Positions 18,701 through 27,128 are shown, counted from the first letter of the stretch. The stretch: DNA of 64,000 nucleotides from Pyrococcus kukulkanii (GCF_041647995.1 NZ_JARRIB010000003.1:1-64000); one strand, 5' to 3'. The notes: generated by a model from the letters alone, not told the origin. Made by a program: numbers and translations.

Positions 18701-18908
18701 GGTGAGAATTCCAGACTAGCTCGGGAGCAAGGCTAAAGTTGCCATTTTCAATATTTGCAACAAGTTCTGATTCTCTGTACAGAATCTCCCAAAATGTTGC
18801 ATATGGGTCGGCAGTTGTCGCCGCTATCACATAGTTGTTCTTAATTCCTGCACTTACTGTCCCACCGCAAACCAGTATTATTAACCATAACCCTACTATT
18901 TTTCTCAT
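15735..18908 (-). CDS. Secreted polymorphic-toxin carrier protein A, complete, type-I C-terminal domain
   Basis: A 1057-aa protein. Residues 1-20 are a signal peptide (MRKIVGLWLIILVCGGTVSA). Residues ~25-340 are alpha-helical (YYTEEELLKMAEDI, FKYNEYEAWGLEKW). A proline-rich linker follows at ~345-375 (PYPIMPIIPLPPKP). Beta-sandwich repeats of CARDB type run to ~840. The junction NYDGQPNGKGEEHW lies at ~818-831. The variable C-terminal domain is ~842-1057, ending KPYILEHT. The linkage of an exported carrier, a swappable terminus, downstream silent termini and membrane immunity genes is the polymorphic-toxin pattern known from bacteria and reported for some archaea. The toxic activity itself is not recognisable; a membrane target is inferred. 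An S-layer or adhesin role for the carrier portion is possible. Confidence 0.8.
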   Translation of the reverse strand: MRKIVGLWLIILVCGGTVSAGIKNNYVIAATTADPYATFWEILYRESELVANIENGNFSLAPELVWNSHLGAKNAANISALVWQALEELKASGVKMYYTEEELLKMAEDIKQNGLPQETVEALKAQGWTDEQIKALEEYIIQNADSITGDFNMSAFLEDLSMAFIDIGFKYNEYEAWGLEKWKWALPSNPPVFEETEQLINPVLANLWVAFYKEYYEKDYQGMEKAIENLREATYNLLTAQSISTLEKGIERDIWGFTWVKDGGFAFSTGIGSHIVEDRYYWPKALKAYELIGNIYTLIKAKNYGNTDARLENILNQKVAELKDALKVSLIWHEENDLPEPPYPIMPIIPLPPKPRPTGALTGSSSQDSNLSSQTNTELILNETIVKKALSITDNEGLLLINKVDVVIDTNQPGKVEYHIEISLKAENNEVKDIRINVKDYTSGDSDSGSVPAINIGDSHTWTSKRFTYTHNSEGELTVTGKVEITYTPICGDIPQSPPSDGELMQSFCEERTIREEYSATIDLKSPVDWSKVNIRLEASPESATEGESVTYKFTIENNQEFQLEDVKYTVTIPISLTSSQTYSGTITLNPGETKVVLTKTVAYDTPSTYTATASIYWNGHSKSTEKSVTVTRGTLLITSVDITPETPKHGDTVTFNVVLKNPASRSRTATVKLFIDGIEKSSKTITLSAEETRKVSLPWTAQAGDHSWRIEVREDGRLEAAKSGSLEVSGTPTTLFDARLIPYPTELEGGGEVTFLVKVWNYNNDRISLKGFVSDGDGAIVKNIDWTGVPGNAQNYTVTTFTLTVYGVGEHKYKLFLDNYDGQPNGKGEEHWDEVRVEVRPMNGTGLKQISSECDDVYFDFKDHAYRATLSCRVYLHNSNSRDEVRIRDIAVLNSYSLGDLESVPAGSLNTGEWSINPSSFTIPAQTTKIVQFSLPLEINSKIPISGADATEIVLKDGEFITVEIPYTLGYSYDGNTWTHFSGKIHDTIQVKMDTKTVAADYVLSGAMAVIDPGTTVSYKIGTVTVFGKSINVRVSVDIWAIIWNTLIKPYILEHT
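16370..16681. repeat. 312-bp perfect direct repeat, copy 2 (carrier A junction)
   Basis: Identical to 1-312. In carrier A it covers residues ~742-846, the last beta domain and the junction, and runs slightly into the type-I domain. The match ends exactly at 16681, where the carriers diverge. Confidence 0.93.
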
Positions 18909-19133
18909 TATGATATCGCCAGAATAACAATAGATAATAATAACTTAAAAAATTTTTGATAAAAATAAAATAACACAAAACTGGAAGAGAAGTTAATTGA
19001 CACTTTGGGTAAGTTATGTGAGATAACGTGATCTCCCCAGTAAAATCACTTCGAAAAAAGTTAGCATTAACTATAAGAAAGGTAAAAGAATTAAATGGTA
19101 ATTAGAGTATTAAGAGGGACAAAAACGGGATTA

Positions 19134-19592
19134 TTAGTATTTTCCTTCTTTTCTCGGCACTAACTTTATTTTATATTCGACACGCCATATAGGGAATTTT
19201 GTCGCTTTAATCGTTAAATAATATTCGCTTTCCCCTCTGTACAGATTTATAGTTTCTTCCTGGGGCAATTTAAAGTTCACTATAATTTCAGTATCTCTGT
19301 CCAGAGTCACCTTGAAGGTTGTTGTCCCTTTGTACTCTTTTCCGTTTACTTTTATCAGGTACTCGGTACCTTGAGGGAAGTCTATCTCAAAGGTAAACCC
19401 GGAAATTCTTGGCTTGACTTCAAGGGTAAACAATCCCCACCCATCCTTTTCTACTATTGTCACTGTTTCGTTGTTTATATAGAACACCTCCGCTGATGCT
19501 TGAATGTTCGCTGGAGGTATTTGAGCAGTTCTAAGGGCGTACCACAGGACGAACAGGAATATCACTAGGATCGCTACAAGCTTCTTATCCAC
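19134..19592 (-). CDS. Membrane-anchored hypothetical protein
   Basis: A 152-aa product from a GTG at 19592 with SD GGAGGG. An N-terminal hydrophobic anchor or signal (residues ~5-21, VAILVIFLFVLWYAL) is followed by a beta-rich domain. That domain has a VNGKEYKGTTTF motif and a basic end (LVPRKEGKY). It is likely outside the cytoplasmic membrane. It lies upstream of carrier A on the same strand with a 225-bp AT-rich gap that holds carrier A's own promoter region. I recognise no family and cannot say whether it belongs to the toxin locus. Confidence 0.6.
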   Translation of the reverse strand: MDKKLVAILVIFLFVLWYALRTAQIPPANIQASAEVFYINNETVTIVEKDGWGLFTLEVKPRISGFTFEIDFPQGTEYLIKVNGKEYKGTTTFKVTLDRDTEIIVNFKLPQEETINLYRGESEYYLTIKATKFPIWRVEYKIKLVPRKEGKY

Positions 19593-19710
19593 GCGAATCC
19601 CTCCAAATCTTTATTATAAAAGGATCCCCATCTTAGGTAACTTTCAGTTCTTGGGGATATATAAACCTTTGTAGCTAGTTCTTAGTCGTATTTTGCGAGC
19701 AACAAATAAT

Positions 19711-19740
19711 TTATAAGTGTTCACCACTCATAGTGACTAT
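19711..19740 (+). promoter_or_regulatory. Promoter of the GH57 gene with a degenerate TGM-like site
   Basis: A TATA element (TTTATAAG, ~19710-19717) is followed by CCACTCATAGTGACT. Its core CAC-N5-GTG (19725-19735) matches the centre of the Thermococcales glycolytic motif TATCAC-N5-GTGATA, bound by TrmBL1/Tgr, but the outer bases fit poorly. Lying at the expected start of transcription, it would act as a repressor site. SD GGTGGGGAT precedes the ATG. Confidence 0.35.
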
Positions 19741-19754
19741 ATGGTGGGGATAAA

Positions 19755-21683
19755 ATGGTGAACTTCATATTTGGGATTCACAATCACCAACCCCTAGGAA
19801 ACTTTGGCTGGGTCTTTGAGGAGGCCTATGAGAAAGCGTACAGACCATTTCTCGAGATTCTAGAGGAATATCCAAGTATGAAAGTTGCAATCCACATAAG
19901 TGGCCCTCTAATAGAGTGGTTACAGGAAAATAGACCAGAGTACATCGACCTTTTACAGTCGCTCGTAAGAAGAGGACAGGTGGAAATAGTTGTAGCAGGA
20001 TTTTACGAGCCAGTCCTAGCTGCAATACCTAAGGAGGATAGGCTAGAGCAGATAAGGCTCATGAAAGAGTGGGCCAAAAACCTCGGGTTCGATGCTAAAG
20101 GGGTATGGCTAACAGAGAGAGTTTGGCAACCCGAACTCGTGAAAACGCTGAAAGAAAGTGGGATAGAGTACGTGATAGTGGATGATTACCACTTCATGAG
20201 TGCAGGCTTGTTAAAGGAACACTTATTTTGGCCCTACTATACTGAAGATGGTGGAGAAACGATAGTTGTGTTCCCTATAGATGAAAAGCTCCGATATCTA
20301 ATTCCATTTAGGCCTGTTAAGCAGGTCCTTGATTACTTGCACTCGCTAGATGATGAAGACGAAAGTAAGGTTGCTGTATTTCACGATGATGGAGAGAAGT
20401 TCGGAATTTGGCCAGGAACGCACGAGTGGGTCTACAAGAAGGGATGGCTCAGGGAGTTCTTCGAGAAGGTGACTTCCGATGAGAGGATAAACCTCATGCT
20501 GTACACTGAATATTTGAAAAGGTTCAAGCCTAAGGGTTTAGTGTACCTCCCGATAGCTTCGTACTTTGAGATGAGCGAGTGGTCACTGCCAGCTGAGCAG
20601 GCGAAGCTTTTTGTCGAGTTCGTGAACGAGCTAAGGATAAAAGGCATGTTTGATAGGTACAGGGTCTTCGTAAGGGGAGGTATCTGGAAGAACTTCTTCC
20701 ACAAGTATCCGGAGAGTAACTACATGCACAAGAGAATGCTAATGGTCAGTAGACTTGTAAGGGACATCCCGGAAGCGAGGAGGTACCTATTCAAGGCCCA
20801 GTGCAACGATGCGTACTGGCACGGTCTCTTCGGTGGAATATACCTGCCCCACTTAAGGAGGGCCGTGTGGAGCAACCTAATAAAAGCTAACACCTACGTT
20901 TCCCCAGGGAACTTTATTAGAGATATAGACTTTGATGGTAGGGAGGAAGTCTTCCTCGAGGGGAAAAACTTCTACGCCGTTTTTAAGCCCTCCTACGGAG
21001 GTTCCCTTATAGAATTCTCAAGTAAGAGGAGATTAGTTAATTATGTAGACATTCTAACCAGGAGATGGGAACATTATCATGGTGTAGAAGTTGCGTATGA
21101 TGGAGCCGGTGTCCCAAGTATACATGAGCTCGAGAAAAGGCTTCCGGATAACCTCAGAGGAGAAGTCGCATACGATAAATACCAGCGGTTCATGCTTCAG
21201 GATCACCTTATTCCACAGGAAACCACTATAGACGATTTTAGGCTCTCAAGAAATGCGGAAATTTTAGAGTTACCTGCTAAGCCCTACCACTTCAACATGT
21301 TTGAAAATGGGATAAATCTGTGGTTTGAAGAAGGGGGCTTTAGAGTAGAAAAGTCATTTAGGCTACTAGATGACGGTTTCATCGTGGATTATTCCGCCTC
21401 CGGAAAGGATATAGTTCTCGCAATAGAGCTCAACTTAGCAGTTCAAAGCATAATGGAAAAACCTGAGGTTCTCAAGGTAAAAGAGTTGGAAGTTGATGAC
21501 AAGTACGCAATAGGAAAGTTTGGGCTTGAGTTCGACAGGGAGGTTACCCTCTGGAAGTTCCCCATAAAAACCTTAAGCCAAAGTGAAAGCGGGTGGGACT
21601 TAATTCAGCAGGGTGTTAGCTACACGGTGGTGTTGCCCTTAGATGGAGAAGAGAGACTGAGGATAAGGTTCAGGGAAATTTAA
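19755..21683 (+). CDS. GH57 4-alpha-glucanotransferase / alpha-amylase
   Basis: Transfers or hydrolyses alpha-1,4-glucan chains in the cytoplasm, part of maltodextrin and glycogen metabolism. GH57 hallmarks are IHNHQPLGNFGWV at residues 8-20, the nucleophile region GVWLTERVWQPE (Glu121) and FHDDGEKFG with acid/base Asp212. A (beta/alpha)7 barrel occupies roughly 1-380 and a beta-sandwich the rest (642 aa, usual for the Thermococcales enzymes). Family members were first named alpha-amylase and later characterised as glucanotransferases (Thermococcus litoralis enzyme), so transferase is the better call. The gene stands alone, transcribed from its own promoter. Confidence 0.9.
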   Translation: MVNFIFGIHNHQPLGNFGWVFEEAYEKAYRPFLEILEEYPSMKVAIHISGPLIEWLQENRPEYIDLLQSLVRRGQVEIVVAGFYEPVLAAIPKEDRLEQIRLMKEWAKNLGFDAKGVWLTERVWQPELVKTLKESGIEYVIVDDYHFMSAGLLKEHLFWPYYTEDGGETIVVFPIDEKLRYLIPFRPVKQVLDYLHSLDDEDESKVAVFHDDGEKFGIWPGTHEWVYKKGWLREFFEKVTSDERINLMLYTEYLKRFKPKGLVYLPIASYFEMSEWSLPAEQAKLFVEFVNELRIKGMFDRYRVFVRGGIWKNFFHKYPESNYMHKRMLMVSRLVRDIPEARRYLFKAQCNDAYWHGLFGGIYLPHLRRAVWSNLIKANTYVSPGNFIRDIDFDGREEVFLEGKNFYAVFKPSYGGSLIEFSSKRRLVNYVDILTRRWEHYHGVEVAYDGAGVPSIHELEKRLPDNLRGEVAYDKYQRFMLQDHLIPQETTIDDFRLSRNAEILELPAKPYHFNMFENGINLWFEEGGFRVEKSFRLLDDGFIVDYSASGKDIVLAIELNLAVQSIMEKPEVLKVKELEVDDKYAIGKFGLEFDREVTLWKFPIKTLSQSESGWDLIQQGVSYTVVLPLDGEERLRIRFREI

Positions 21684-21706
21684 AGCCTCGGTTAGGGAGG
21701 CCCTCA

Positions 21707-23989
21707 TCACCTATCAGGGCCCGAAAGAGGCCTCATCGGCTTAATCTTTCCAGTTTTCTTTCTCTTTGTCAGGACGTATGCTCCAGCTAGCATCCATCCT
21801 AGTAATGAATAATATCGCAGGTTAATAAATGGATCCCTATACACTCCCTCTATTTTGTGGATACCCCCTGGAATGCTTACAACCATAAGCCCAGTTCTGT
21901 AGTCCCTCCAAACTTTCACCTCCTTGCCATCTATGTAGACCTTCCAATATGGGTAGTATGCTATTGAGACTATTATAGTTGCTCTGGACGTTGAAGTGAT
22001 GGTTGCGCTAAACCTTGTATCACTGATCATGAAGTCCCTATACCCCAGGGAAACATTTTTGTTCTTTGCTAGGGAGAATATGCGGTTTAGTTCCTTACTC
22101 GAGTTCCAGTAAAGTGAGTGAAACAGTAGATTGCCGCCGATGAAATAGATATGACCCTTCCCTACGTCTCTAAATCCGATGAGCGTGTAATTGCCTACCT
22201 TGATAATGGGAGTTAAATTCCCTTGAAAGACAGGACCATACCATGTTTTTCCTTCATACACAAATGGTGCAAATCCTGTTACATTAGGCATCGCTATTAA
22301 AACGCTCTTAGTGCCCAGGAATTCTCCAGCCCTTTCCGGTATTACAATGAGGGTACCTCCTTCCTTCACGAACTCTAGCAGGGTTTTTTCTTCGCTCTTT
22401 TTAGGTTCTCCTAGGTACATTACGGTGCTAACTCCATGGGGTACGTCAGTAAGGGAGGGCATGTATATGTACCTGTAGGGAAAATCATAGAATTTCCCAA
22501 CGATTAGCAGATCTACAGGTGTAAAGAAGCTCGTATTAGCTTCATATATTCTGAACTTTCCAATTTTCCCGACGTACTTATACGGTTCCGGAACTGGTGA
22601 TTGAAGAGTCGTTATAAGGAATCTCGTGGCATAGGGTAAGAGGTAGTGTTCCGCAAGATGGTTATCTTGACCATAATTTACCTTACAAAGGATATGCATC
22701 ATCCTAAAATATTCCCTGTCCGCGGGACTACCTTCATGGTACCAGCCGTTTAGGCTTAGCTTGCCTGTTAAAGCTGGGAGGTAAGAATAAGGGGCCACAG
22801 CTGGAACAACGTAAAACCTCCAGTCCCTACCTTTCTCGTCTTTCAGGAACTTAGCGAGTTCCAAATAGTCTTTAGGCATTCCTCCGATTGAGTAAGGAAG
22901 TGCCAGAGTTATCGCGATAATTAAGGCGACTGCGGTTATCTTTACAATTGACTTCCTCTTAACTTCCGAGCTCCCTAAGACTAAAACTAGAGGTAACACA
23001 TCAAGCCATCTGTAGGGAAGCATCTTGGAGAGTAGTGGCAGGTTGTAGAAGCTTCTAACTGGCGAATAGTATCCCGTTGCTAGTAGCATGAGCGCGACAA
23101 CTAATGCGAGGTGTCTGATAGTTTTCCTAACACTCAAGAATAGTGTAAGCAACAGCGGGATCATTAGGAAGAAGTACTTTGATAGGATGATCTCCCCTAG
23201 TTTTTTTGACGTATACTCAAATAGGTAAGGATATTTGGTTATCGTAAAGAAGTTGGAGTACCTGTAATCGAGAATAAATGGCACGTAGAAGAAAGCCGTC
23301 AGCACAAGAATTATTCCAATGGCTCTTACAATGTTATGTGCGCTGGGCATTTTTCTTAGATAAAGCACGCCTACTAGAACTACAAGAGGAAGGAGAGCTG
23401 AGTGGTGGGTTAGTAGCACTATCGAGACCAGCATTGAGCCGAGAGTTACCTCCTTAGCGTTTCCCTCTAATATCAGCTTTGCACCCAGGATAAAGGCTGG
23501 GGCCGCAAGAAGGGCACACAGCCTTGGATATGCACCTTCAATCGTTACTATTGGAGAGTGCGCAAGCAGTGTTGGATAGAGTAATGACAGTGGCACGTTT
23601 TTAGTCAGCTTATAAAGGGAAACCACTCCAATTAGCGAGAAGAGGGTTAATGTTATGGCTAGTCCTCGAATAGGCGTTCCTAAAATTTTCCCAAAGAAGG
23701 CAGCGACCAAGTATGAGAGTGGCGGGTAATACTTGAGAAATGGATATCCAGTGTACCAATCATTTATCCATGGCTTCCATCCATCCTGCATGAGTTTGTA
23801 AACCTTGAATAGATGGCCATTTCCGTCAACAGGAAGGGCTGGAATCTCGGGAGCTCTATAGAATGGCAGAAAGATAATAAACGACCAGATGATAAATATT
23901 CCGGCGATTGCTACATTTCTGCTAAGATCTCCCTTAACCCTCTTATCGTTGCTGAAAAGTAGCAACCATCTCCCCCTCTGGCTACCCAC
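21707..23989 (-). CDS. Large polytopic membrane protein (PTPS-related membrane family)
   Basis: About 760 aa. The N-terminal half has roughly ten membrane segments starting at residue ~25, and the C-terminal half is largely extracytoplasmic. The first loop (VDGNGHLFKVYKLMQDGW, then WYTGYPFLKYYPPLSYL) is typical of the archaeal membrane proteins labelled 6-pyruvoyl-tetrahydropterin-synthase-related. Those resemble GT-C-type glycosyltransferases and are not PTPS enzymes. The start is uncertain: GTG 23989 gives a 79-bp overlap with the next gene upstream, and no good internal start was seen before the first membrane segment. Nearby GT2 and GH57 genes suggest cell-surface glycan work, by inference only. 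Confidence 0.7.
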   Translation of the reverse strand: MGSQRGRWLLLFSNDKRVKGDLSRNVAIAGIFIIWSFIIFLPFYRAPEIPALPVDGNGHLFKVYKLMQDGWKPWINDWYTGYPFLKYYPPLSYLVAAFFGKILGTPIRGLAITLTLFSLIGVVSLYKLTKNVPLSLLYPTLLAHSPIVTIEGAYPRLCALLAAPAFILGAKLILEGNAKEVTLGSMLVSIVLLTHHSALLPLVVLVGVLYLRKMPSAHNIVRAIGIILVLTAFFYVPFILDYRYSNFFTITKYPYLFEYTSKKLGEIILSKYFFLMIPLLLTLFLSVRKTIRHLALVVALMLLATGYYSPVRSFYNLPLLSKMLPYRWLDVLPLVLVLGSSEVKRKSIVKITAVALIIAITLALPYSIGGMPKDYLELAKFLKDEKGRDWRFYVVPAVAPYSYLPALTGKLSLNGWYHEGSPADREYFRMMHILCKVNYGQDNHLAEHYLLPYATRFLITTLQSPVPEPYKYVGKIGKFRIYEANTSFFTPVDLLIVGKFYDFPYRYIYMPSLTDVPHGVSTVMYLGEPKKSEEKTLLEFVKEGGTLIVIPERAGEFLGTKSVLIAMPNVTGFAPFVYEGKTWYGPVFQGNLTPIIKVGNYTLIGFRDVGKGHIYFIGGNLLFHSLYWNSSKELNRIFSLAKNKNVSLGYRDFMISDTRFSATITSTSRATIIVSIAYYPYWKVYIDGKEVKVWRDYRTGLMVVSIPGGIHKIEGVYRDPFINLRYYSLLGWMLAGAYVLTKRKKTGKIKPMRPLSGPDR

Positions 23990-24339
23990 GCCTCCTCACC
24001 TACCCTAATGAATTTCACTGTCCCTCTATTCTTCCTGATTAGTATATATCCATCTCCTTCAGCCCCAAGTTTATGGGAAAAGCCAATTATTATCGAGTTT
24101 CGGAGGAATTTCTCGTGTTTTATGAGCTTTGACAATATTAGTTTCATATCTTCGTCAGGGGTCCAGATGATTATGTTCCCGGTGGAGAATTCATAGATCA
24201 GCTTAAATCGTGCTCCTTCCACCTTACCTTGAGCGACTATCCTTTCCTGGCTCGATGATTCCATGAACTCTCCTCCTTCTAGGAACTCCCGTATAAACGC
24301 CACTTGGTATGAAGGATTCACTATTTTTATCACGGCCAC
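23911..24339 (-). CDS. Conserved-looking hypothetical protein
   Basis: A 142-aa soluble protein (starts MAVIKIVNPSYQVAF, ends ATIRGLREILAEM) with mixed alpha/beta character and no membrane segment or obvious motif. Its 3' end overlaps the start of the large membrane protein in another frame, so the two are probably cotranscribed. I do not recognise a family. The ATG at 24339 follows a plausible leader; an internal start at MESSSQERI would give a shorter product of about 117 aa. Confidence 0.6.
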   Translation of the reverse strand: MAVIKIVNPSYQVAFIREFLEGGEFMESSSQERIVAQGKVEGARFKLIYEFSTGNIIIWTPDEDMKLILSKLIKHEKFLRNSIIIGFSHKLGAEGDGYILIRKNRGTVKFIRVGEEAWVARGGDGCYFSATIRGLREILAEM

Positions 24340-24384
24340 GCAAATCCTCTTAAAATATCCAATATAATAAACTATCGATAACTC

Positions 24385-25722
24385 ATGAGATCTTCCTTGA
24401 GAATTCAGTCAACGTTCTATCTATACATCCTCTTAGTCCTCGGGTTATTGGAGATATTCCCTCTCTGGCTTGTTTTGCAAGGCATACTTGTTTTTCTGTT
24501 TTTCATGGTCTTTTCTGGTGCGATCTTTTACTCCCTTCTAATGCTGGCCACTAGAAGGAGCTATCCCTTTGAAGTACCTGATGATCCCTCTACTCCTCTC
24601 GATCCGCTCGTTTACGTGCTTATACCTGCTCACAATGAAGAGTCCGTAATTAGAGCTACGGTAACATCCGTATTAAATCAGGACTATAAGAACATGCGAG
24701 TGTTCCTGATAAACGACAACTCAACTGATGGAACCCTTGAAATCTTCAGGGAATTTGAGAAAAAGGATAAGAGGGTCGTCGTTATAAACGTACCGCCAGA
24801 AAGGGGAAGAAAAAAGCCTAAGGCATTGAACTATGCACTTGAGATAATAAGCATAGCCTTCCCGAAGCCTGAGTTCGTGTTCATACTCGATGCGGACTAC
24901 ATAATACCCCGGGACGCAATAAGAAAACTTGTGAGAATAATGGAAAAGGCTCCAAACTACGTTATTGGAATCCAGGGGAATGTGAGACCTAGAAACTGGA
25001 AGAAAAACTTCATAACCAAGTTCATAACACTTGAAAGGCTCGTTGGTTTTAACGTTGCCATAGAGGGAGATATGAAGTTCAATGAAAATGGTAAGAATGG
25101 GGGTACAGTGGTTCTTATTAGATATAAACACCTGTCAAGTCTGGGATTCTTCAATGAGGATGTTGTTACCGAGGATACAGAGCTCTGGGCTAGGGCTTTC
25201 ATATCTGGATACAGGTTCTGGTACTATCATGGCGTTATAGGATGGGAGGAAGCTGTTGAAGATGTGAGACACTATATAAAGCAGAGATCAAGATGGGCTC
25301 AGGGTCACTTTCAGGTTATGGTAGACTACTACTGGCCTGTTATTAGAGGAGCCTCAAGCATCCCCGAGGCATTCATAGAACACTTTTACCTGTTGAGTTA
25401 CTTAGTTCCAGTTTTCTGGTTCTCATCCATCGTGCTCAATTCCTACTTAATGCTCGTGGAACACCCACCTTCCTCAATAATCCCTCCCAAAGTTTCCCTG
25501 ACGTTGGCTGCTCTCTCATTCCTTTTGTTTTGGCTTTCGGTAGCGTATTCTAACTGGATCGAAAAGAAGAGAACAGGATACTGTGTTAATTGGGGTTTTG
25601 TTCTCGCATATCCCCTATATTTCATTATATTTGTGGTATTTTCCGTTATTTACACTACGAGAGGGCTTATTAGGCTGATGATGGGAAAGTTGCAGTGGGA
25701 GAAAACCAAGAGATTTACTTAG
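24385..25722 (+). CDS. Membrane-bound family 2 glycosyltransferase
   Basis: A 445-aa processive-type GT2 enzyme. Two membrane segments at residues ~10-60 precede the catalytic domain, which has YVLIPAHNEESVI, the nucleotide-sugar DxD region FILDADY (~170), VTEDTELW (catalytic Asp of the TED motif) and QRSRWAQGH (QxxRW type). Three or four membrane segments follow at the C-terminus. These features are those of cellulose or hyaluronan synthase relatives, which extrude polysaccharide while building it. The product is unknown. The ATG is probably leaderless or nearly so, with an AT-rich element (CAATATAATAAAC) about 20 nt upstream. It ends converging on the next gene with 8 bp overlap. Confidence 0.85.
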   Translation: MRSSLRIQSTFYLYILLVLGLLEIFPLWLVLQGILVFLFFMVFSGAIFYSLLMLATRRSYPFEVPDDPSTPLDPLVYVLIPAHNEESVIRATVTSVLNQDYKNMRVFLINDNSTDGTLEIFREFEKKDKRVVVINVPPERGRKKPKALNYALEIISIAFPKPEFVFILDADYIIPRDAIRKLVRIMEKAPNYVIGIQGNVRPRNWKKNFITKFITLERLVGFNVAIEGDMKFNENGKNGGTVVLIRYKHLSSLGFFNEDVVTEDTELWARAFISGYRFWYYHGVIGWEEAVEDVRHYIKQRSRWAQGHFQVMVDYYWPVIRGASSIPEAFIEHFYLLSYLVPVFWFSSIVLNSYLMLVEHPPSSIIPPKVSLTLAALSFLLFWLSVAYSNWIEKKRTGYCVNWGFVLAYPLYFIIFVVFSVIYTTRGLIRLMMGKLQWEKTKRFT

Positions 25723-26215
25723 AAAACGGGTCTACTATCACGAGAAGGTCTATGTTGCTCATAGTTAGTTCGAAGTGAAGGTATGAGAGAACCATAAGGG
25801 AGTGTATTTCGTCGTGTAATACTATTTCAAAAAGGCCCTTTACGGCAATTAAGGCCGCTAAAACTCCGTAGCCACCCTTTAGCACGTCTGCAATGGCAAG
25901 CACGAGGGAGATAATTATATGGAGGAATCCATACGATCCGAAAGGCGGCGAGTACCTTCTAAAGAACATCCAGTACGAATTAAAACGAGTCTTCTTCAGC
26001 TTATCCAGAAAGTCTAGGTGCATTAGATAGGTAGTCACGAAAAGGAAAGTTCCGACCAAATACAGTATTGATCTGTGCGGCTTTTCGCTGAATAGATAAA
26101 GCCCCACAAGCATTGAGCAAAGTATCGCAGAGGAGAGGGAGTACAGGGCGTAGAGCTTGACTATCCTAAGTAGTCTAACCCTTTCCCTAGGTACTTCAGA
26201 GATCACCCTCATCAC
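25715..26215 (-). CDS. Four-helix membrane protein of unknown function
   Basis: Up to 166 aa with about four membrane segments and a basic N-terminus (MRVISEVPRERVRLLRIVK). It overlaps the end of the upstream thiolase gene by 20 bp in the same operon; a start a few codons in would reduce the overlap. No family is recognised, and nothing in it suggests an enzymatic site. Confidence 0.6.
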   Translation of the reverse strand: MMRVISEVPRERVRLLRIVKLYALYSLSSAILCSMLVGLYLFSEKPHRSILYLVGTFLFVTTYLMHLDFLDKLKKTRFNSYWMFFRRYSPPFGSYGFLHIIISLVLAIADVLKGGYGVLAALIAVKGLFEIVLHDEIHSLMVLSYLHFELTMSNIDLLVIVDPFSK

Positions 26216-27128
26216 GACCCACCTTAAAATTAAGGGGTTCTTTCAGCCCCCAGAACCTACAGAAGGCACAAATTTCCCCACTCGACGGCATTCCACAAAC
26301 CTTGCATTCTCTTAACTCCTTTCTCTCTACTTCGATCTCGAACAGCTCTCTCTTTTTGAGGTAACCCCTCACGAACATGAACTTCGTTCCGGGCCTCTTC
26401 TCCTCGAGCTCATTGAGGATTGCTTTCATGTCAAGGGTGGTTGCCCCCTTTGCGTGGGGGCATTCCTCAACAATATACTCTAGGCCAACTGCAAGGGCAT
26501 AGGCCACAACTTCCCTCTCCGTGAGCTCGTAGAGAGGTTTGACCTTTTTGACAAATTTGCCCTCTCCAGGAAGCAGGGGACCCCCTTTCGCTAGATACTC
26601 GGTGTTCCAGTGTAGTATGTTATTAAGGAGGAACGAAGCTTCATCATCTAGGTTGTGCCCTGTGGCTATTACATCAAAGCCGTTGTCGTAAGCAAACTTA
26701 TTCATTATGTACCTCTTCGTTAACCCACAGTAAGAGCATGGGGGTCTCCTTGTTTTTACCTCCCCTATTCCATACCCCAAGATCTCTTTTATCCTAACTA
26801 TATGGAGCGGAGCACCAATTAGATCGCACTGCTTCTTTGCGAACTCCTCACTCTTCTCCGAGTATTCTCCTATACCAAGGTTTATGTGGAGGCACTCAAT
26901 ATTGTAACCAAGCTTGTTAAGAACGTAAGCCGTAACCGCAGAATCTTTACCCCCACTTACCGCTACTAGGACATTTTCATCCTTTTGAAGGAGCCTGTAT
27001 CTCTCTATCGTCCTCTCCACTTTCCTCTCAAAGTATTCAATGAAATGATCAATGCAAAGGTACATCTTGGGATAATGAAGCTTTATATAGGCCTCTTTTG
27101 AGCAAAATTTGCATTTCACAATTCTCAC
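26196..27128 (-). CDS. ttuA: TtuA/Ncs6-type tRNA 2-thiolation protein
   Basis: ATP-dependent sulfurtransferase that makes 2-thiouridine or 5-methyl-2-thiouridine in tRNA, at position 54 for TtuA, aiding thermostability. It has 310 aa. An N-terminal zinc finger uses C6, C9, C25 and H28. The PP-loop is SGGKDS (58-63). The three cysteines that hold a 4Fe-4S cluster in TtuA are present: C131, C134 (RPPCSYC) and C223 (EECPHAKG). A C-terminal zinc finger uses C275, C278, C287 and C290. All key residues are there. The downstream small membrane gene overlaps it. Ncs6 (U34 thiolation) is the alternative, but the architecture matches the P. horikoshii TtuA structure as I remember it. Confidence 0.88.
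   Translation of the reverse strand: MRIVKCKFCSKEAYIKLHYPKMYLCIDHFIEYFERKVERTIERYRLLQKDENVLVAVSGGKDSAVTAYVLNKLGYNIECLHINLGIGEYSEKSEEFAKKQCDLIGAPLHIVRIKEILGYGIGEVKTRRPPCSYCGLTKRYIMNKFAYDNGFDVIATGHNLDDEASFLLNNILHWNTEYLAKGGPLLPGEGKFVKKVKPLYELTEREVVAYALAVGLEYIVEECPHAKGATTLDMKAILNELEEKRPGTKFMFVRGYLKKRELFEIEVERKELRECKVCGMPSSGEICAFCRFWGLKEPLNFKVGRDEGDL

Noticed and set aside
6188-18908. CRISPR array or integrated virus as the explanation of the repeats at 6-19 kb
   Set aside because: Repeats are coding, unequal in length and kilobases apart; no integrase, att-like tRNA duplication, capsid or cas gene is present.
21684-21706. Short hairpin GCCTC...GAGGC between the converging glucanotransferase and membrane-protein genes as a terminator
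   Set aside because: The stem is only 5 bp, lacks a following T run, and archaeal termination does not depend on hairpins.
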